This document shows positions 7,902-14,557 of a stretch of 15,689 nt of DNA, piece by piece. Source of the stretch: Vulcanimicrobiota bacterium (GTDB lineage: Bacteria > Vulcanimicrobiota > Vulcanimicrobiia > Vulcanimicrobiales > Vulcanimicrobiaceae); NCBI GenBank assembly GCA_013043945.1, contig JABEUW010000184.1:1-15689 (forward strand), read 5' to 3'. Both the position numbers and the translations under genes were made by a program. A model generated the notes under the pieces. It worked only from the letters and a program-made list of their open reading frames with translations. It was not told the DNA's origin and ran no database searches. Each line of letters opens with the position of its first letter. Within the stretch, counting starts at the first letter, position 1.

Positions 7902-8240
7902 GTGAGCGACCAAAACCGCAGGCTCGTCTATTCCAGCGAGGGTGGGGCGATCGATCTCCCGACAAGGGCGCGCCCGGGGAGTGCGAAGCACGGCCATCCC
8001 CTTCCGCCCGAGGACGGCGTGATCCGAGTCGCGCGCGAGCGGCGCCGCGCGAGTACCGCGAGCATTGTTTACGGCGTTCCCGAACGCGAGCTCGCGACCA
8101 CCGCAAAGGCGCTCAAGCAACTCTGCGGCTGCGGTGGAACGGCGAAGAACGGCGTCATCGAAATTCAGGGCGATCACCGCGAGCGCATCGTCGCGTGGTT
8201 TGCAGCACGAGGTAAAATCGCGAAACTCGCAGGCGGGTAA
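7902..8240 (+). CDS. SUI1/eIF1-like translation factor (YciH family)
   Basis: A 112-residue protein matching bacterial SUI1 (YciH/eIF1) in length and order. It starts with RLVYSSEGG (7-15), then PLPPEDGVIRVARERR (33-48), GVPERE (58-63), and the diagnostic CGCGGTAKNGVIEIQGDH (75-92), ending KIAKLAGG. eIF1 and archaeal SUI1 police start-codon choice on the small ribosomal subunit. The bacterial member is dispensable in known hosts and its role is less clear, so a translation-initiation role here is inferred from family. The start is GTG 7902, the only sensible start ahead of RLVYSS, with no clear Shine-Dalgarno. It is divergent from the stalk gene (128 bp, holding only a GC-rich inverted repeat near 7850-7862) and lies 54 bp before the first outer-membrane paralog. 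Confidence 0.92.
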   Translation: MSDQNRRLVYSSEGGAIDLPTRARPGSAKHGHPLPPEDGVIRVARERRRASTASIVYGVPERELATTAKALKQLCGCGGTAKNGVIEIQGDHRERIVAWFAARGKIAKLAGG

Positions 8241-8271
8241 CTCGCGTCGATCCCGGCCCTTTGAGGGAAAA

Positions 8272-8298
8272 ATGATCGAGAGCGGGCTCGCCTTGTGA
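8272..8298 (+). CDS. Candidate 8-codon leader peptide coupled to the first DUF5916-like gene
   Basis: ATG 8272 reads M-I-E-S-G-L-A-L and stops at TGA 8296-8298. A good Shine-Dalgarno, GAGGG (8263-8267), sits 4 bases upstream. The stop overlaps the GTG start of the next gene as GTGA, the same arrangement seen at the junction of the two paralogs. The downstream GTG has only a weak site of its own. This looks like translational coupling by a mini-ORF. It is too short to prove from sequence. Confidence 0.4.
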   Translation: MIESGLAL

Positions 8299-10436
8299 AA
8301 CAGCATCGACGTGCTCGCCGTATAAGCGGCATGCTCCTCTCGAAAACGACGCTTGCTGCCGTGGTGGCGACGCTCCTCGTCAGCCTGAGTACGCCCGCAG
8401 CGCGCGCCGCCTCCTTGCCGTCGCTTCAGGTGCCGATGCTCGCTCGCGAGCCGGCGATCACCGGGCGGGTGGACGCGAGTTGGCACGGGGCGGCGCGCAT
8501 TCGCCTTCGCTACGATTTCACCAACCGGCGGAGAGCCGCACATCCGCCCGTTGTGTATGTCGGGCAAGACGCTCGGGGGCTCGATATCGCGTTTGTCGTC
8601 ACGCAGCATTCGCCGGTGGTCGCATCGACGCTGAGCGACGGCCCCGGAGTCTTCGGGGACGACAACGTGCAGGTCTCGCTCAATCCCCAGGGCGTCCAGG
8701 GCTTTTCCTATCAATTTATCGCCAATGCACGCGGCGCGCGCTTTCAAAGTTCCTCCGAAAACAGCGCGTATACGCCGCACTGGCAGGCGGCGAGTCGCAT
8801 TACGAAAACGGGCTACGTCGTCACCATGCACGTGCCGTTCGCTATTGTACGCACCGGCGGCTCGCATCTCTGGAAGGCGCAATTTCAACGCTTTGCGGTG
8901 CACAGTAATGTCAGCGATATTTGGAGTTACGATCCGAACGCGACGAACGCGTTTGATTCCCTCTACGCGGGTACGCTCGACGGCGTAAACCCGACGGGTA
9001 CCCACGGTGCGGGCTCCAGCCGTCCGGCTCCGCGGTTCCAACCTTATCTCCTCGGGATCGCTCGCTCCGGCGCCGCAGGTGGTTCGACCTCACAGATCGG
9101 GCTCGATATGGCGGTACCGATTACCCCGACGGCATCCTTTGTCGGCTCGTTTCATCCCGATTACTCGAACGTTGAAACCGACCAGCAGACGATATCGCCG
9201 ACGGCGTTCCCGCGGCAATACCAGGAAGTGCGGCCGTTTATCACCCAGGTCGGGAATGCGTTCAATTACACGCTCGGCTGTCAAAATTGCCCGCAGACGC
9301 TCTACACGCCGGCGATTCCAACTTTTCGACAGGGGTACGGCGTCGAAGGAACGCAGGGTCCGCTCACCTTTGCCGGCTTCGATGCCGTCGGCAGCCAACG
9401 AACCGATCTCGCCGACGCGCTGAATTTCGCGCATTCCTCAAGCAGTGGAATCGAGCAGATCGATCTGCAGCGCGTCACGGTGAATACGCCTGCAATCCTC
9501 GATAACACGAACTCGCTCAATGGAGGCTATTTCAGCGCTCGCGGCCATTGGTTCGCATACGGAAATTACGCTCGTGAAGACGGCACGCTCGTTACCGACC
9601 CCAGCCAAGCCCACTACGGCGAAATCGGAGCGGGGGTGAAAACGGCGAATACCGTGTTCGTATTGGCGCACCAATTCGTCGGTTCGCAGTTCAATCCGGT
9701 CGACGGATACGAGCAGCAGAACGATATCGGCGGATACTTATCGTTTTTTCAACAGACGTTTCATTTCTCGCCGAAGTCGAAGCTGCTCGATCTCTCGGTT
9801 ATGCTCAATGACGGACACTTCTGGAATCACCTGTCGCAGCCGGCTCAGAGCAATGCCGGGGATCAAATAAATATCGATTTCAAAAACCTTTGGACGCTCC
9901 ACGTCTACCAACAGAGTTCGTTCGTTCTGGCCTCCGATGGGGAGTATCTCCCATTTAGCGTCGGTAACGGTGCCTTCGTCGGCTACAACCTCAACTCCAA
10001 CTACGGCAAGGGGCTCGTGTACGGCGAGGGGCCGTATTATCACGGCCATGCCACGAGCGAGCAATTCTTCGACACTATGCCTATTCGGAGGAACCTCAGC
10101 TTCTCGCTCAACCTCAACGAAAACAGCTATACGTCGAATCGCTCGACCGAGCCCTCGTTCAAACAATGGTTGAACTCGGCGAGCTTGAATTGGCAGTTTT
10201 CGCGCGATGCGTCGTTCTCGCTCGGTGCGCGACGCATCAACGGTACGAGCCTCCCCACTTCGTACTACACGCCCACGTTCACGCCGATCTTCGCCGACAA
10301 CCTCAGTGCGGCGTTTCACTACCTCCACGGGCACAACGAGTTCTATCTCGTCTACGGCGATCCGAACGCGCTAACCACCACGCCCGCCGTTTTCTTTAAG
10401 TGGATCTTCTATGCCGGGGCTGAAAAGGGAACGTGA
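8295..10436 (+). CDS. Outer-membrane protein with CBM9-like domain and DUF5916-like barrel, copy 1
   Basis: A 713-residue exported protein. An RR-containing N-terminus and hydrophobic stretch (about 13-38) end at ARA/AS, a likely Sec cleavage after residue 38. Residues 45-235 resemble the CBM9-like beta-sandwich that precedes DUF5916 domains (VDASWHGAARI, FGDDNVQVSLNPQG, HVPFAIV). From about 245 the rest is a strand-rich, aromatic-rich region with FHPDYSNVETDQQTISPTAF (286-305). I read this as the DUF5916 equivalent of NPDFGQVEAD, hence a probable outer-membrane beta barrel. A CxxC (GCQNC, 328-332) lies in a predicted loop. The function is unknown; carbohydrate binding is only suggested by fold similarity. 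GTG 8295 is chosen for its coupling to the mini-ORF, but ATG 8331 also gives a full signal peptide. It overlaps the next gene by GTGA. Confidence 0.82.
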   Translation: MKQHRRARRISGMLLSKTTLAAVVATLLVSLSTPAARAASLPSLQVPMLAREPAITGRVDASWHGAARIRLRYDFTNRRRAAHPPVVYVGQDARGLDIAFVVTQHSPVVASTLSDGPGVFGDDNVQVSLNPQGVQGFSYQFIANARGARFQSSSENSAYTPHWQAASRITKTGYVVTMHVPFAIVRTGGSHLWKAQFQRFAVHSNVSDIWSYDPNATNAFDSLYAGTLDGVNPTGTHGAGSSRPAPRFQPYLLGIARSGAAGGSTSQIGLDMAVPITPTASFVGSFHPDYSNVETDQQTISPTAFPRQYQEVRPFITQVGNAFNYTLGCQNCPQTLYTPAIPTFRQGYGVEGTQGPLTFAGFDAVGSQRTDLADALNFAHSSSSGIEQIDLQRVTVNTPAILDNTNSLNGGYFSARGHWFAYGNYAREDGTLVTDPSQAHYGEIGAGVKTANTVFVLAHQFVGSQFNPVDGYEQQNDIGGYLSFFQQTFHFSPKSKLLDLSVMLNDGHFWNHLSQPAQSNAGDQINIDFKNLWTLHVYQQSSFVLASDGEYLPFSVGNGAFVGYNLNSNYGKGLVYGEGPYYHGHATSEQFFDTMPIRRNLSFSLNLNENSYTSNRSTEPSFKQWLNSASLNWQFSRDASFSLGARRINGTSLPTSYYTPTFTPIFADNLSAAFHYLHGHNEFYLVYGDPNALTTTPAVFFKWIFYAGAEKGT
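10115..10432 (+). repeat. Near-identical direct repeat, unit 1 (3' end of copy 1)
   Basis: This 318-bp segment matches 12241-12558 at all but 7 positions by eye (10170, 10253, 10274, 10370, 10373, 10376, 10379). Every difference is synonymous, so the last 106 residues are the same in both proteins. Similarity drops abruptly on the 5' side of 10115. Confidence 0.95.
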
Positions 10437-12562
10437 AATCAGGGTGGAAGCGAAGCCCGATGCGACGCTTTACCATGGCTGGCGCGCTTTTTGTGGCCGG
10501 CACTCTTTGCTCTTCGCTAGGTGTCGCTGCGGCGACGCCACCACATGTACGAGTTCCGATGCTCGCCAAAGTACCATCGATGCATGCGCGAATCGATGCG
10601 AGCTGGAAGGGCGCAGCCCGAATCGTGTTGCGATACGATTTCACCAATCGACGCCGCGTGCCGCACCCTACCGTTGTGTACGTCGCACAGGATTCGCAAG
10701 GCCTCGATTTTGCGTTTCGCGTCCGTCAGCGCTCCCGCGTCGCCGCCTCCACGGTGAGTAACGGTTCCGCGATCTTCGGCGACGATAGCGTCCAGGTCTC
10801 GCTCGATCCACAGGGGGTTCAGGGTTTCGCCTACCAGTTTTCGGCGAACCCGCGTGGAGCGCACTACCAAACCTCCAGCGAAAACAGCGCCTATACGCCC
10901 CATTGGCTCTCGCGTGGAAGAATTACCAAGACCGGCTACACGGTAACGATGCACGTACCGTTTCATATCATTCGCTCCGGTGGCTCGCATTCGTGGAAGG
11001 CACAGTTCGCGCGCTTCGATCTCAAAGCGAACAGCGTTCAGGTTTGGAGCTACGACGCCGTAGCAACCTCGCCGACCATGGCGATCTATTCGGGCACCCT
11101 TTCCGGCGTTGCGATCGGATCTGGCAAAAAGGCAAAATCGACGCGCCCCAAAGCGCGCTTTCAGCCCTATCTTTTGGGGGTTGGGCGTTCCGGCGCAGCG
11201 GGTGGTTCGACCTCGCAGATGGGGCTCGATATGGCGGTGCCGATTACGCCGACGGCATCGTTCGTGGGCTCGTTTCATCCCGATTACTCCAACGTCGAGA
11301 CCGATCAGCAGACGATCTCGCCGACGGCGTTCCCGCGCCAATATCAGGAAGTTCGCCCATTTTTCACGCAGGTGGGGAATGCGTTTAATGCCGTCTTTTC
11401 CTGTGCACTTTCGTGCCCATCGCTCCTCTATACGCCGGCGATCCCGAGCTTTCGCCAAGGGTACGGCGTAGAGGGGACTCAAGGGCCGTTCTCTTTTTCC
11501 GGGTTCGATGCCGTCGGGGCGCGGCGGACCGATCTCGCTGAAGCGCTCGACTTTGGGGAACAAAATTCGCGCAATTCCTACGGCATAAACGCGCAAGGAG
11601 TATCGGTCTCGACACCAACGTTCGTCGATACCACCGCTTCGCTCAACGGAGGATTCCTGGATAATCGGAGCCATATAGGAATCTACGGAAACTACGCGCG
11701 CGAAAGCGGAACCTTTATTACCGATGCATCTCAAGCGCGATACGGGGAGCTTGGCGCCGTGTACCAAACGGCAAATACCTTCGCTGGAGTAGCGCGTCAG
11801 TTCACCGGAGCACAATTCAGTCCCGTCGACGCATACATACAGCAAAATAACACAGCCGGCTACGAAGCCGGAGGACGTCACGTATTCCATATGGCACCGA
11901 GGTCCAAATTGCTCGACATACAGGTCTCTGCATTTGATACGCGTTTCTGGAATAACGCTTCCCAGATCGCACAGGAGGAAGCGAACTGGCAAGTCGGCCT
12001 AGACCTTAGAAATCTTTGGACGGTAAACGTGTTCCAAAACTCAACGTTCGTACGTGCGTCGGATGGAGAGTTCTTGCCGTTTAACGTCGGGAATGGTGCA
12101 TTTCTCGGATACGACTTAAATTCTAATTACCCCGTCGGTATATTATTTGGGGATGGCCCCTACTATCACGGACATGCCGCGACAGAACAATTTTTCGATA
12201 CGCTTCCCGTTCGACGCAACCTGAGTCTCTCGCTCAATGTCAACGAAAACAGCTATACGTCGAATCGCTCGACCGAGCCCTCGTTCAAACAATGGCTGAA
12301 CTCGGCGAGCTTGAATTGGCAGTTTTCGCGCGATGCGTCGTTCTCGCTCGGTGCGCGACGCATCAACGGTACGAGCCTTCCCACTTCGTACTACACGCCG
12401 ACGTTCACGCCGATCTTCGCCGACAACCTCAGTGCGGCGTTTCACTACCTCCACGGGCACAACGAGTTCTATCTCGTCTACGGCGATCCGAACGCCCTCA
12501 CGACGACGCCCGCCGTTTTCTTTAAGTGGATCTTCTATGCCGGGGCTGAAAAGGGAACCTAA
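10433..12562 (+). CDS. Outer-membrane protein with CBM9-like domain and DUF5916-like barrel, copy 2
   Basis: A 709-residue paralog of the preceding gene, colinear along its whole length. The signal peptide is residues 1-34 (RRFTMAG core, VAAA then TPPH). The CBM9-like domain repeats VDASWHGAARI as IDASWKGAARI. The barrel segment FHPDYSNVETDQQTISPTAF is unchanged, and the loop cysteines read SCALSC instead of GCQNC. The start GTG 10433 overlaps the copy 1 stop (GTGA), and AAGGG lies 5-9 bases upstream, supporting coupled translation; ATG 10460 is the alternative. Bases 12001-12180 are about 48% GC with TTA, ATA and AGA codons, against about 57% in the matching part of copy 1. The last 318 bp return to near identity with copy 1. 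Function unknown, as for copy 1. The P450 starts 18 bp downstream. Confidence 0.82.
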   Translation: MKSGWKRSPMRRFTMAGALFVAGTLCSSLGVAAATPPHVRVPMLAKVPSMHARIDASWKGAARIVLRYDFTNRRRVPHPTVVYVAQDSQGLDFAFRVRQRSRVAASTVSNGSAIFGDDSVQVSLDPQGVQGFAYQFSANPRGAHYQTSSENSAYTPHWLSRGRITKTGYTVTMHVPFHIIRSGGSHSWKAQFARFDLKANSVQVWSYDAVATSPTMAIYSGTLSGVAIGSGKKAKSTRPKARFQPYLLGVGRSGAAGGSTSQMGLDMAVPITPTASFVGSFHPDYSNVETDQQTISPTAFPRQYQEVRPFFTQVGNAFNAVFSCALSCPSLLYTPAIPSFRQGYGVEGTQGPFSFSGFDAVGARRTDLAEALDFGEQNSRNSYGINAQGVSVSTPTFVDTTASLNGGFLDNRSHIGIYGNYARESGTFITDASQARYGELGAVYQTANTFAGVARQFTGAQFSPVDAYIQQNNTAGYEAGGRHVFHMAPRSKLLDIQVSAFDTRFWNNASQIAQEEANWQVGLDLRNLWTVNVFQNSTFVRASDGEFLPFNVGNGAFLGYDLNSNYPVGILFGDGPYYHGHAATEQFFDTLPVRRNLSLSLNVNENSYTSNRSTEPSFKQWLNSASLNWQFSRDASFSLGARRINGTSLPTSYYTPTFTPIFADNLSAAFHYLHGHNEFYLVYGDPNALTTTPAVFFKWIFYAGAEKGT
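12241..12558 (+). repeat. Near-identical direct repeat, unit 2 (3' end of copy 2)
   Basis: The partner of 10115-10432 at an offset of 2126 bp, about 98% identical. The identity ends just before the stop codon, which is TGA in copy 1 and TAA in copy 2. Confidence 0.95.
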
Positions 12563-12580
12563 CGAGCGAAAGAGCCGAGC

Positions 12581-13909
12581 ATGGGTGCGAGGATACCGGG
12601 GCCGAGCCGACGAGAAACGTTTGCCAAACTCGGCATGCAGCCGTTCCTTCGGTTACCGACGTTTTTAGCCGAGGTTTCCGAGCGCTACGGTGCGATCGCA
12701 GCGTTCCAACTTCCGTTCCGACGCTTTCTCTTTCTCAACGACCCATCGCAGATCAAAGACGTGCTCGTCACGCAGCAGCACGCATTCCTGAAATCCGAGG
12801 GCGGGCGCGCGCTGCGTCGCATGCTCGGCAACGGTCTCCTCACCAGCGAGGATCCGGAGCACCGCCAGATGCGTCGCATCGTCCAGCCGGCATTCCATCG
12901 CGAACGAATCGCTGCGTACGCTCGCGCGATGCTCGAGCATGCGCGGCGCTGGTGCGAGGAGCACGCCGATGCGGCGACGATCGAGATGCACTCCTCGATG
13001 AGTGAGTTGACGTTACGCATCGCAAGCGAGACGCTCTTCGGCGTCGATGCCGGCGAGCAGGCGAGTGAGGTTCGCGCCGCACTGCGGGCGACGATGGAGA
13101 GTTATCCCTCGGGGATTGGCCCGCTTGGAGAGCTGCGCTCGCGCTTGCCATTTTTACCAACGACGAGGAGCTTCAACGAAGCTCGAGCGCGGCTCGATGA
13201 GATCGTCTATGGCCTCATCGCGCAACGACGAGCGAGCGCCGAAACCGGCGGCGACGCGCTCTCGCTCTTGATCGCCGCCGAGGCTGCGGAGGATGGCTAT
13301 CGTCCCTCCGATCGACAGGTGCGCGACGAAGCGCTCACGCTCTTTCTCGCCGGGCACGAAACGACGGCGAATGCACTGCTCTGGACCTGGTATCTGCTCG
13401 CGCGCCATCCCGAGGTGGAGCGGCGGTTGCACGACGAAGTCGATGGCGCGGATTTTTCGCGCGACCCAATGGAACTCTGGGCGAGCCTGGAGTATACGCG
13501 CCGCGTTTTTCGTGAATCGATGCGGCTCTATCCGCCGGCGTGGATATTCGGACGCGAGGCGCGCGAACGAGTAATGCTCGCCGGTGGTTACGAGATCGAG
13601 GCGGGAACGACCGTGCTGATCGCGCCGCTGGTGCTGCACCGGCGTCCGGATCTCTTCCCCGATCCCGAGCGCTTCGATCCCGAGCGTTGGCTGCGCGGCG
13701 ATACACCGCAGTTTGCGTACGTCCCCTTCGGCGGCGGCGCGCGCCGTTGCATCGGCGAAGAGTTCGCCTGGAGCGAGGGCGTGCTCGTACTGGCGAGGCT
13801 TGCCCGCGCATTCCGTTTCGAGATGTGCGACGAGCGCGAGATCGAAACGGTCGCGCTGGTGACGTTACGCCCGAAAGGGCCCGTCGCGATGCGCGTTACG
13901 CGCCGCTAG
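12581..13909 (+). CDS. Cytochrome P450 monooxygenase
   Basis: A 442-residue soluble P450 with every core motif. The I-helix oxygen-activation motif AGHETT is at 257-262, the K-helix ExxR is Glu312-Arg315 (ESMRL), the PERW meander is at 367-370, and the heme loop FGGGARRCIG holds ligand Cys390. Length and the N-terminal PGPSRRETF (no membrane anchor) fit a bacterial class that uses separate redox partners. No ferredoxin or reductase gene lies in the window. The reaction is insertion of one oxygen atom into an unknown, probably hydrophobic, substrate. ATG 12581 is preceded by AAAGAG and is 18 bp after copy 2, so the two are probably cotranscribed. The 3' end shares CTAG with the convergent toxin gene. 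Confidence 0.96.
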   Translation: MGARIPGPSRRETFAKLGMQPFLRLPTFLAEVSERYGAIAAFQLPFRRFLFLNDPSQIKDVLVTQQHAFLKSEGGRALRRMLGNGLLTSEDPEHRQMRRIVQPAFHRERIAAYARAMLEHARRWCEEHADAATIEMHSSMSELTLRIASETLFGVDAGEQASEVRAALRATMESYPSGIGPLGELRSRLPFLPTTRSFNEARARLDEIVYGLIAQRRASAETGGDALSLLIAAEAAEDGYRPSDRQVRDEALTLFLAGHETTANALLWTWYLLARHPEVERRLHDEVDGADFSRDPMELWASLEYTRRVFRESMRLYPPAWIFGREARERVMLAGGYEIEAGTTVLIAPLVLHRRPDLFPDPERFDPERWLRGDTPQFAYVPFGGGARRCIGEEFAWSEGVLVLARLARAFRFEMCDEREIETVALVTLRPKGPVAMRVTRR

Positions 13910-14256
13910 CGGCCGATCGCTAACGCGACTTGCTCCCGGATAGCCTGTAGCTGTCGTTCGTCAACCCGCGATGTGGTTGCAGCAATGCGTTGCTTTGCAA
14001 CACTCGTGACGTGGTGCGCTAATGCCCACGAGACGCGCGTGGCGCCGTTGCCCGACGTCGGCTCGATACGTTGGGAGAAGGTGGGGTGCGCGATATTCTG
14101 GTCGGATGTTAACGGCACGACGATAACATTGGGGTAGCTCTCCGGAAATAACTCCGCATTACTGATGACGACGGCCGGGCGTATCTTATTGGGCTCTTGC
14201 GCAAGGGCGCCGCTTCGCCAATCGACGAGGACGATCGAGCCGGCGTCGGGGGTCAG
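13906..14256 (-). CDS. MazF/PemK-like toxin with a CTG start codon
   Basis: A 116-residue protein. GSIVLVDWRSG (6-16), IRPAVVISN (25-33) and VVPLTS (46-51) are the three N-terminal blocks of MazF/PemK endoribonucleases. Arg26 and Thr50 occupy the positions of the catalytic Arg and Thr. MazF toxins cleave mRNA at short sequences and are neutralised by their antitoxin. The reading frame is open from 14325 but contains no ATG, GTG or TTG before GTG 14118, which would remove the catalytic blocks. CTG 14256 fits: it gives the usual MazF N-terminal length, overlaps the antitoxin stop as CTGA, and has GGGAG seven bases upstream. The end shares CTAG with the P450. An alternative is a gene broken at its start, but the rest of the frame is intact. 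Confidence 0.85.
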   Translation of the reverse strand: MTPDAGSIVLVDWRSGALAQEPNKIRPAVVISNAELFPESYPNVIVVPLTSDQNIAHPTFSQRIEPTSGNGATRVSWALAHHVTSVAKQRIAATTSRVDERQLQAIREQVALAIGR

Positions 14257-14501
14257 CGCGGCTCTCCCGCCGGGACGCCGTAGGATTCGAGTTCTTCGCG
14301 CGCTTCCGGATGCTTGGCGAGGTATTCAGCGATGCGCTCGCCCTCCGCGCGAATCGCCGCATGTCGTACGCGCCGCGCTTCGGCCTCCGCGAGATCGCGC
14401 ACCAGGGCGCTGATGCCGAGCCCGCGAGCGCGCGCGAGCTCCTGGAGCGTCTCACGATCCTTCGGGTCGAGCCTGATCGTTAGTGTATCGGCCATCGCCA
14501 T
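14253..14501 (-). CDS. Ribbon-helix-helix antitoxin
   Basis: An 82-residue protein (80 if ATG 14495 is used). The N-terminal TLTIRLDPKDRETLQELAR followed by GLGISALVRDLAEAEARR is a ribbon-helix-helix (CopG/MetJ-type) DNA-binding fold: a beta strand, then two helices. The charged helical C-terminal half (about 45-82) is where such antitoxins contact the toxin. It directly precedes the MazF-like gene with a stop/start overlap, the standard antitoxin-first order, so it probably binds the toxin and represses the shared promoter. The promoter position suggests transcription starts close to or inside the first ATG. The second start is therefore favoured by the sequence layout, though the first cannot be excluded. 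Confidence 0.85.
   Translation of the reverse strand: MAMADTLTIRLDPKDRETLQELARARGLGISALVRDLAEAEARRVRHAAIRAEGERIAEYLAKHPEAREELESYGVPAGEPR
14262..14268 (-). promoter_or_regulatory. Ribosome-binding site of the toxin, inside the antitoxin gene
   Basis: GGGAGAG on the minus strand places GGGAG seven bases before CTG 14256. It is the feature that supports CTG as start, because no ATG, GTG or TTG is available nearby in frame. Confidence 0.6.
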
Positions 14502-14504
14502 GCG

Positions 14505-14533
14505 ATTGTAACACGGGAGCGCGTCACGGACAA
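14505..14533 (-). promoter_or_regulatory. Promoter of the antitoxin-toxin pair
   Basis: On the minus strand TTGTCC (14533-14528) and TACAAT (14510-14505) are separated by exactly 17 bp, a good sigma-70-like match. The -10 box ends 3 bases before ATG 14501 and 9 bases before ATG 14495, so the mRNA is predicted to be leaderless or nearly so. An operator for the ribbon-helix-helix protein is expected here, but no clear palindrome is visible. Confidence 0.6.
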
Positions 14534-14557
14534 GTGCCGCGCCCCCGTCGCTCGATG

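Noticed and set aside
7774..8106. N-terminal extension of the stalk protein
   Set aside because: It runs antisense to the SUI1 gene, and a signal peptide starts exactly at 7773.
10517..11992. A 491-codon minus-strand open frame inside paralog copy 2
   Set aside because: It is antisense to a gene with signal peptide, conserved paralogy and conserved motifs. Its product is Arg- and His-rich with no recognisable domain. Similar antisense frames at 913-1857 and 7770-9041 are rejected for the same reason.
13906..14118. A 70-residue gene starting at GTG 14118
   Set aside because: It would be a MazF protein lacking its first two motif blocks, including Arg26. The same frame continues upstream with those blocks intact.
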